DNA from: Tenebrio molitor
Lineage: Eukaryota; Arthropoda; Insecta; Coleoptera; Tenebrionidae
DNA: 64,000 nucleotides
Reading direction: 5' to 3'
Assembly (NCBI RefSeq): GCF_963966145.1
Contig: NC_091050.1
Span: 13,082,001 to 13,146,000, forward strand
A model generated the notes under the pieces. That model ran no database searches and was not told the DNA's origin. It worked only from the letters and a program-made list of their open reading frames with translations. Positions 58,001 through 64,000 of the stretch are shown here, piece after piece. Every line of letters starts with the position of its first letter. Within the stretch, counting starts at the first letter, position 1. Position numbers and translations under genes: made by a program.

Positions 58001-59644
58001 CAGGGCTGCATCTCCCCCAGGACCACGTTCAAGAGGGCGGTCTTCCCGGAGCCGACTTGGCCGATCACGGCGGTCAACTCCCCGGACTGGATCTCCAACG
58101 ACACGTTCTGCAGACAGACCTCGTCGTCGATCTTGGCGGACACGTTGATCAGGGAGATCTTGGGGTCGCCGCTCTTTTCGGACTCCTGCTTCGAGTAGCG
58201 CTTCCAGTGGGGACTGAGCGGAGTGGGGTCCCCCACGGTCGTCTCGGACATCAAGAGAAACCGTTTGATTCGTGTTATGGCAACGTTGGTCTCCGCGATC
58301 TGCGCAATAGCGTAAGGAAAAAAGAGAGTCATGGTCTGTCGCAAGATTTGGTAGTAAGACGTGATGACGAAGACTTTTTCGGCTGTGATGGGCCGGTCTC
58401 TCAAGACTATGGCCAAGACCGTCAAGAAGATGGCGAATCTCGTGGTGAACATGATGAACGACATGATGGCCCCTCTGATGTAAGACGTGGCCCTCAACAC
58501 GATCATCTCCATCCTGCAAGAACGAAAGCCAAAAGAAAATCGCTTTGACAAGTTCTAGGAATGAGTACCTTCGCAGCTCGTGGATTTGGTGCGCGAACGC
58601 GTACTCCCACGTGTACATCTTGATGACTTGCATCCCTTGGATGATCTCGTTCATTTGTCTGACTCTCTCGTCGGTCCTCATCGCCGTCTTGAGGCGAAAA
58701 GTGGAGGTGCGATTGCCGAACCAGGCTGCAAAACACGATGAGACCTTGTCGAATCGTCTTCGAACTGACCTTGAAGCGGAATGAAGGCCAAAATGGCGGA
58801 TATCCCGCAGACCGCCGCGATCTCCACCTCCTGGTACATGAACAACAAGCAGAGGAGCATCTGCAGGGGCGCTATCCAGATGTAGTGAAGATAAAGCAGA
58901 GCGAGGTCGAATCGGTTGACGTCGTTGGACATGAGATTGACGACGTTGCCCACGGTGGGACCCGACAGCGACACCAGATCCAGTCGGAGCGTCTTCCTGT
59001 AGATGAGGGAACAGCACGCCACTCGCACTTTCATGCCGACGTGCATCACGGCCATCATGCACGGGTGGAGCACCATCACGTTCACCAGGCTGCAGAAGAG
59101 CACTCCCGAAGCGAACAGATACGCTTCTTCCACCTGGATGGGGCTTTGCTTCTGGTTCCAGTACTCGAAGAGGCGCATTATGAACATGGGCGGGTGCAGG
59201 CTGCAGGTCAAATCGGTCTTCAGTGGGGCTACGAGGTGGTACTTACGGTTCTTTGCTTTCGGAGTTGTCCGGGTTGAAATACCGCAGGAGTAGACCTAGG
59301 AAAATGGGTTGACAGAGGCGGATCGGCACCTCCATCAGGAACAAGAACGTGCCTTGCAACAATATGTCCTTGATGAAGCATTTGAAAATGACTTTGGTCA
59401 GATTCGGTATTTCTTGGTTTTTCTTGGCTCGTCGCACTTCTTCGCTCCAGAGGATCGACAACTTCTCGCCTAGCTTGGCCGACCTGTGTTCGTCGAGGGG
59501 CTTGGTAAGGTCGTTCTCGTCGAAGTCTCGACGCTTTCCTTGCTGGAATATCTTGATAGTGTACCAAAAGGTGACGAGAGAGAGCCAGTTCGCATTCTTC
59601 TGCGGATGCTCCGGCTTCTCGGCTTCCTCTTCGTCCGATTTCAT
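55047..59644 (-). CDS. ABC transporter, ABCC4/MRP4-like
   Basis: Thirteen exons: 59247-59644, 58770-59200, 58569-58725, 57370-58513, 57150-57322, 56925-57104, 56581-56879, 56307-56531, 56097-56260, 55917-56051, 55718-55873, 55548-55671, 55047-55501, giving 1346 residues (human ABCC4 1325). A short-type MRP without the extra TMD0: TMD1 (about 90-415), NBD1, TMD2 (about 715-1030), NBD2. NBD1 has Walker A GQVGSGKT (about 480-487), signature LSGGQ, Walker B IYLLDDPLSAVD and switch LVTHQ. NBD2 has GRTGAGKSS (about 1107), signature VGERQ, ILVLDEATANVD with the catalytic Glu, and IAHR. So both sites look intact apart from the usual ABCC loss of the catalytic Glu in NBD1. Members export organic anions, cyclic nucleotides, prostanoids and conjugates; the insect substrate is unknown. 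It starts 70 bp after the citrate synthase stop codon. Confidence 0.93.
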
Positions 59645-59714
59645 TTCTCATACCTGTTTTGACAGTAAAATGACACTGACATTTTCTAACGCTTTATTGC
59701 AAAACAAAATACAA
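59645..59714 (-). promoter_or_regulatory. 70 bp citrate synthase/ABCC4 junction with poly(A) signal and initiator-like motif
   Basis: In transcription order: the citrate synthase stop, AATAAA at 59,693-59,698 (about 17 nt past the stop), TGTCAGTGTC about 15 nt later (like the arthropod initiator TCAGT), a pyrimidine stretch with ACTGTCAAAACAG, then the ABCC4-type ATG at 59,644. The same bases must serve as cleavage region of one gene and promoter or 5' UTR splice acceptor of the next. Which of these is used cannot be told from sequence. Confidence 0.45.
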
Positions 59715-61301
59715 TCATTGACACTTATTCGCGGCCTTTTTGTCTCCACCTGTGACTTCCTTAATGAGTAAACCGGTGGAGATGGACTTTGGTCTTTCGA
59801 TGGGAAATCCGAGGGCGCGGGCCCAGATCAGCGAAGCCAACACTCCTAGAGCTCGAGACACCCCGAACAGAACCGTGTAGTAACTCATCTCCTTGAGACC
59901 GTAGTACTAAAACCACGAAATCTGAGTTTTAATCACACTACTCTGGGGTAGTTACTTGCAAGAGGACCCCCGAGTGTGCGTCGACGTTAGGCCAAGGGTT
60001 CTGCACCTTCCCCAGCTCCTTCAAAATCGGAGGAACCACTTTATAAACCAACGAAACTATTTTAAACAGTGGATCATCGGGGAGATGTTTCAACGCAAAC
60101 TCCCTCTGACACGTGAACCTTGGGTCCGTCTTACGCAGCACAGCGTGTCCGTAACCTGGCACCACCTGTCCCGATTTCAAAGTTTTCCAGATGAATTCTT
60201 TCACTTTCTCTTCCGAAGGGTCGGTTCCCACGTCCTTTTGCAACTTCTCCAACCAGACGAGCACCTCTTGGTTGGCCAGGCCGTGAAGGGGCCCGGCTAG
60301 ACCGTTCATTCCCGCGGCGTACGACAGATAGGGGTCGCTCAGAGCAGACCCCACCAGATGTGTCGTGTGGGCTGAAACGTTGCCACCTTCGTGGTCGCTG
60401 AGATCAACATTAACCCACCTTTGCCCCGACCCCAATTTACCTGTGAATCGTGAGGTACAGACGCATCAACTCAACGAAATCCATGTTGTCGTAACCAAGC
60501 ATCGTGCAAAAATTGTAACTCCAGTCTCTGGAGGGGTCCACCGCGCCGACGCTCGACCCATCTTTGAACGTGTTTCGGTAGATCTTGGCCGCTATCGGGG
60601 TGACTTTCGCTATCAGATTCATGACGTCCTCGTAGATGGACTCCCAGTACTTGGACTTGTGCACCCCGCTGGAGTAAGCTTTCACGAATTGACTCTCCGT
60701 GTTTAGGATGGTGCAAGCGGCGGAGAGCTGCGACATCGGATGGACCGTCTTTGGAACGTCGTTCAAGAATTTGCACACGTGGGGTGGTAAATCTGCACGC
60801 TGGGCCCACTCTTTGGACAAACACGCCGCCTAGACCAAACGTGAGTGGAGTGACTCGGGGGGCGGTTGCGCTATTCACCTGGTCTTCGGTGGGGAGATCT
60901 CCCGTCACCAGCAACCAAAACAGACCCTCCGGAATGGGTTGTTCCCCACATGGAGTCCTGGGAAGCTTCTCCTGACACTCCGGAATTGAATGCCCCCGGA
61001 ATCTTATACCTTCCTCCGGGTCCAGGTCCGAAGTTTCACAAATTAAACCTTTCATTCCTCTCATGCCGCCGTAGATCTACAAAACTCGTGTCAGAAAGGG
61101 TTGTGGTGGTGATCCCCCTACCATGTTGACTGTGATTTCGCCGATTTTACTGTTACCATGATTCTTCCTAAACTTTTTAATCCGCTCCTGTTCTATCGGA
61201 ATTTTCTCCGCTAAGGCGGCTTTCAGGTCGGTTGTCGACGAGTATCGTCGTGTCGCCGCAGATAATAATCGCCGACAGTAATTTAAACTTATTCTTATCA
61301 T
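59715..61301 (-). CDS. kdn: Citrate synthase, mitochondrial
   Basis: Five exons: 61122-61301, 60879-61076, 60441-60829, 59956-60397, 59715-59906, giving 466 residues, the same length as the human precursor. It condenses acetyl-CoA and oxaloacetate in the first TCA-cycle step. A mitochondrial leader (MIRISLNYCRRLLSAATRRY) precedes the conserved core: IYGGMRGMKGLICETSDLDP, GIRFRGHSIPECQ, PMSQLSAACTILNTESQF, YLTIHSDHEGGNVSAHTTHL. The catalytic triad is intact by alignment with pig numbering: H294 (LHGLANQEV; pig H274), H340 (PGYGHAVLRKTDPRF; pig H320) and D395 (NVDAHSGVLLQ; pig D375). The start used is the Met after MSYFVA; the upstream Met would add a short stretch in front of the leader. The gene is tandem with the ABCC4-type gene and downstream of secernin on the same strand. 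The gene symbol is by analogy with fly knockdown. Confidence 0.96.
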
Positions 61302-61901
61302 TGCAACAAAATATGACATTGACAGGTGGTCACTTGATTTTTACGAATTTGGATCATAGGCGGGTGTAAAAAAAGGGGGCACAAAATGTAATAACAAAAC
61401 GGATAAGAAAAAACTGTGCAATTTTGGGTTCGGAGGTGCGTCTGCATACAACAACCTTCTGCTGATCTTGCTCACTTTATTATTCATGGAATGTGCAAAC
61501 AATATGCGTCAGATATTTGTAGTAGTACAGGATAATAACAAATTGTCTTGATATAATGGTTATACGAGTGATAAATATATAATAAAAAGTCAAAACACAA
61601 CGTACATCTTAACCGAAACTAGTCAACATTAAATTCACGTAACTGGAGACGTTTCTTCAATCGTATCACAAAAATAAATCATGATTAAGCATGCAAACAG
61701 ACCACAACCTCTGAAATTGCCACATCTAAGCACATCACAATAATTATTTGGCTACAAATGAGACCAGGAATGTCCCATCGGGTTTAGGCTCTCTGTAAAT
61801 CACGTGGTACATTCCTGTCGGCGCATCATCAAGCGACTATATCAAAGCTACTTCGATAAATACTTTCTTGTGCATAAAACTCAATTAAAAAATTCCCTAA
61901 T
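61302..61901. other. Citrate synthase 5' flank and secernin 3' flank
   Basis: About 600 bp of AT-rich DNA containing the citrate synthase promoter side and secernin trailer. No gene or repeat recognised. Confidence 0.45.
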
Positions 61902-63856
61902 TTAACGATAGAATTTCACTTCGGTCTCCACGCAGTCCTTGAGCAATTCGTCGAATTCGGAGAGATCCTCGCCGACGTTCGCCACCACAGCCTCGAGCTC
62001 GTTCACGCAGTCGGCTTCCATGGTGCGCAGCAGACTCTGCACGTCGCCGCCTTTTTTTATGGCCTCGGAATGTAGGGAGTAGAGAGTGTGCGGTGCCGTT
62101 TTGTCCTCCTCGGGACATTTGGTGTGGTTGGAGATGACGGCGTTCGGGGAGAAAATGAACGGCTTGTAGACCGAGACGGAGGGGTCGGGCGTCGCGGTGA
62201 ACCAGTGCACGCTGGGTCTGGAGGAGCTCAGGGTGGACACCTACGCCAACAACTCCAAACACTCGCACCAACAATGAAAACTAGTTGTACCTGACTGCCT
62301 TGGGTGGGGAACGCCGAGTCGCACTGTCTACAGATCTCCGATTTTTTGTCCCTTAGAATGGAGAACATGTCGGTCTCCCGGAAGCTGTTGGAGCTTGTGT
62401 GTTCAGCGAGAAGCTTCCCTCCGGCTACGTATCTCGCGTCTCCTGGTTCCTTCTCTTGGCTGAAAACCGCACAGAAATTGAACTCCCCCTGCAAAATAAT
62501 TTTCAGTGAATTCCCCAACAACGACGAACGCACCTCTCCGTCCCACAGCCCTTTCGACTTGGCAAACTCTTCCAGTCCGTCCGATTTCCTGTCTATTTTT
62601 GTGGTGATAGTCAACGCGTTGGATATGTTTCTATATCCACCTTCAAAATCACCGTTATTAAGTGGGGTAAAATAACGATGGGAGGACCTTACTGGTGACT
62701 TCCACCGCCGCCCAATGCTTTCCCGACGTCTCCAACACCCAAGCAGTGGTGGGATCGGCTATGAGGAACGAGTTGTGATAGGCGAAACCGGGATCGTCGT
62801 GAGAGCAAGGGCCCCCTTGCCCGTATTTCTCCAGTAATTGTGTTATGACGTCCAGGGCTTCCGTCGCCGTGCCCCCCCGCTCCAAGCCCAACCTACAATT
62901 GATTGACGCGTTCGTAGATTAATGGACCAGTGGGAGTTGGCGAATTCGATAATTTGACGTAACAATAGAGAAAAAATGAATCATTAATTTTTACACCTTT
63001 ATTCTCCGCACCAGAAAAACATTTTACGATAACAGTGGCATCAATAAAATAAATCCTTGGATTGGTTTTGACTTAAAAATTAATGTTTATAACTTAATAA
63101 AACGTTCCGATAACAAATGTCAAAAATGACACTGAAGCATATTTTTGTCAACAACAACAAACGATTTGTTTTCGTGTCTGATTGGCATTTTATTTTTTAT
63201 CGATTGCCTCATGATTGCCCTTTGTATTGTTTTTCAATAAAAATCTGGTGACTTCTGGTTTAAACTAGCTCCAGTTGTCAGCATCGTCGTCTTAACTTGT
63301 CAACTGTCAATTTAAAGCAAAAGAGTCGAAAGACAAATGCCTCCACTTTTTCCTAATTTGACATTCAAGTACAAAATCGAGAAAAGACATAAAAGATGAC
63401 GGATATTTTTGACGACGTCCCCCGGACCGGTACCAACCCCTTTGGCCTATTCATTCGAACTCACCTCACCAAATCCATCCCCAACAGCCTCTTAACCTCG
63501 GGGTTGTGCTCCCCCTCGTTGTTGTTGGTCCAAACGGCCTCGTTTCCTATGACGACGCCGCACTCGTTGGCCCCCATCTCCGCGCCCCACATCCACCCCG
63601 GCTTGCTCAAAATGACAGCTTTGGTGGCCCCAGCCGCCTCGATCTCGATATAAGTACACTAAAAAACACAGTTAGGGCACAGTTTCACGACAAACCTGGA
63701 CCTCACTTTGACGGACTCCGAAGACTCCGCAGCCGGCAGGTAGACTACCTCCTGGACCTCCCCCCGGGGCCGGTCCGAGTTCTTCCCGAAGACGACGCCG
63801 TGCTGCGTGAGGGGCGGCAGTACCACGAACGTGTCGCACGACTGGGGGTTGCGCAT
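61902..63856 (-). CDS. Secernin
   Basis: Six exons: 63707-63856, 63465-63658, 62693-62892, 62534-62640, 62291-62488, 61902-62240, giving 395 residues (human secernins 414-425). It is a peptidase C69-type N-terminal-nucleophile protein: MRNPQSCDTFVVLPPLTQHG carries the candidate catalytic cysteine C7, followed by VVFGKNSDRPRGEVQEVVYL. Downstream blocks typical of SCRN2/3 are CTYIEIEAAGATKAVILSKP, WMWGAEMGANECGVVIGNEA, LLEKYGQGGPCSHDDPGFAY, GKHWAAVEVTS, RNISNALTITTKI and HWFTATPDPSVSVYKPFIFS. Mammalian secernin-1 influences exocytosis; the enzymatic role in insects is unknown. An in-frame TAG directly precedes the ATG, and the same TTTGTCGTAG could be a 5' UTR splice acceptor. Intron 2 is 572 bp. 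The intron 3 acceptor is weak (ATTTTGAAG), but the frame and the RNIS block support it. Confidence 0.93.
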
Positions 63857-64000
63857 CTACGACAAACAGTTTTGCACCAGCTGGACGGGAGTCGGGTCGG
63901 GATTCGGGGCGGTTTTCGCCGGGGCAAGGCGCTGGCGGGTTTGGGGGTTGAAATGTGGACTTACTTTGACAGATGTTGCGGTGGGCTAAGACAGGGTCAG
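63857..64000. other. Secernin upstream region, cut by the window edge
   Basis: GC-rich and probably 5' UTR intron or promoter of secernin. The overlapping arginine-rich frame on the minus strand is a frame shadow. The first transcribed exon may lie beyond 64,000. Confidence 0.4.

Noticed and set aside
57316..58548. 410-codon plus-strand frame
   Set aside because: It is the antisense shadow of ABCC4-type exon 4, whose sense frame has Walker and signature motifs.
1..64000. CRISPR arrays, bacterial operons, phage genes or a defence island
   Set aside because: The genes are spliced, eukaryotic and insect-like; no regularly spaced repeats or prokaryotic gene organisation are present.

Overview
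This is a eukaryotic nuclear window from an insect, most likely a beetle and perhaps a darkling-beetle relative. The taxon is an inference from recalled similarity of Twist and the other proteins; no search was run. The genes are spliced with mostly 45-60 nt GT-AG introns, coding exons are GC-rich against AT-rich spacers, 3' ends are very short with AATAAA close to the stop codon, and DNA-transposon relics are abundant. There are no operons, plasmid or phage features, CRISPR arrays or rRNA genes.

Layout. Positions 1-20,488 are a gene-poor domain holding a single gene, the bHLH mesoderm factor twist (minus strand, 11,677-12,459, one exon). It is surrounded by non-coding DNA with many small inverted-repeat transposons and fossil transposase fragments (Harbinger, Tc1/mariner, a Crypton-like tyrosine recombinase). 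Positions 20,489-34,654 are compact: an LRRC34-like leucine-rich-repeat gene (+), a DHHC palmitoyltransferase of the approximated/ZDHHC14-18 group (-), TMEM242 (+), Spindly (-), DUS3L (-), YKT6 (+) and the 3' exons of shuttle craft/NFX1 (-). The shuttle craft gene runs to 41,825 because of one 5.6 kb intron (34,655-40,242) packed with at least nine transposon-derived units, some nested or abutting.

Positions 42,380-64,000 form a metabolic stretch: 2-hydroxyacid oxidase with a peroxisomal C-terminus (-), mitochondrial NADP-isocitrate dehydrogenase (-), nicotinamide nucleotide transhydrogenase (+), an ABCC4-type exporter (-), mitochondrial citrate synthase (-) and secernin (-). IDH and NNT, both suppliers of mitochondrial NADPH, sit head to head, and citrate synthase feeds the same pathway. 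The citrate synthase stop codon is only 70 bp from the ABCC4 start codon.

Exon models were derived by hand from splice motifs, frame continuity and known family sequences; each complete model closes in frame. I found no convincing undescribed system. The most informative oddities are the alternative C-termini of the palmitoyltransferase, the ultra-compact gene junctions, a GC-AG intron, and the nested transposon relics in the shuttle craft intron.
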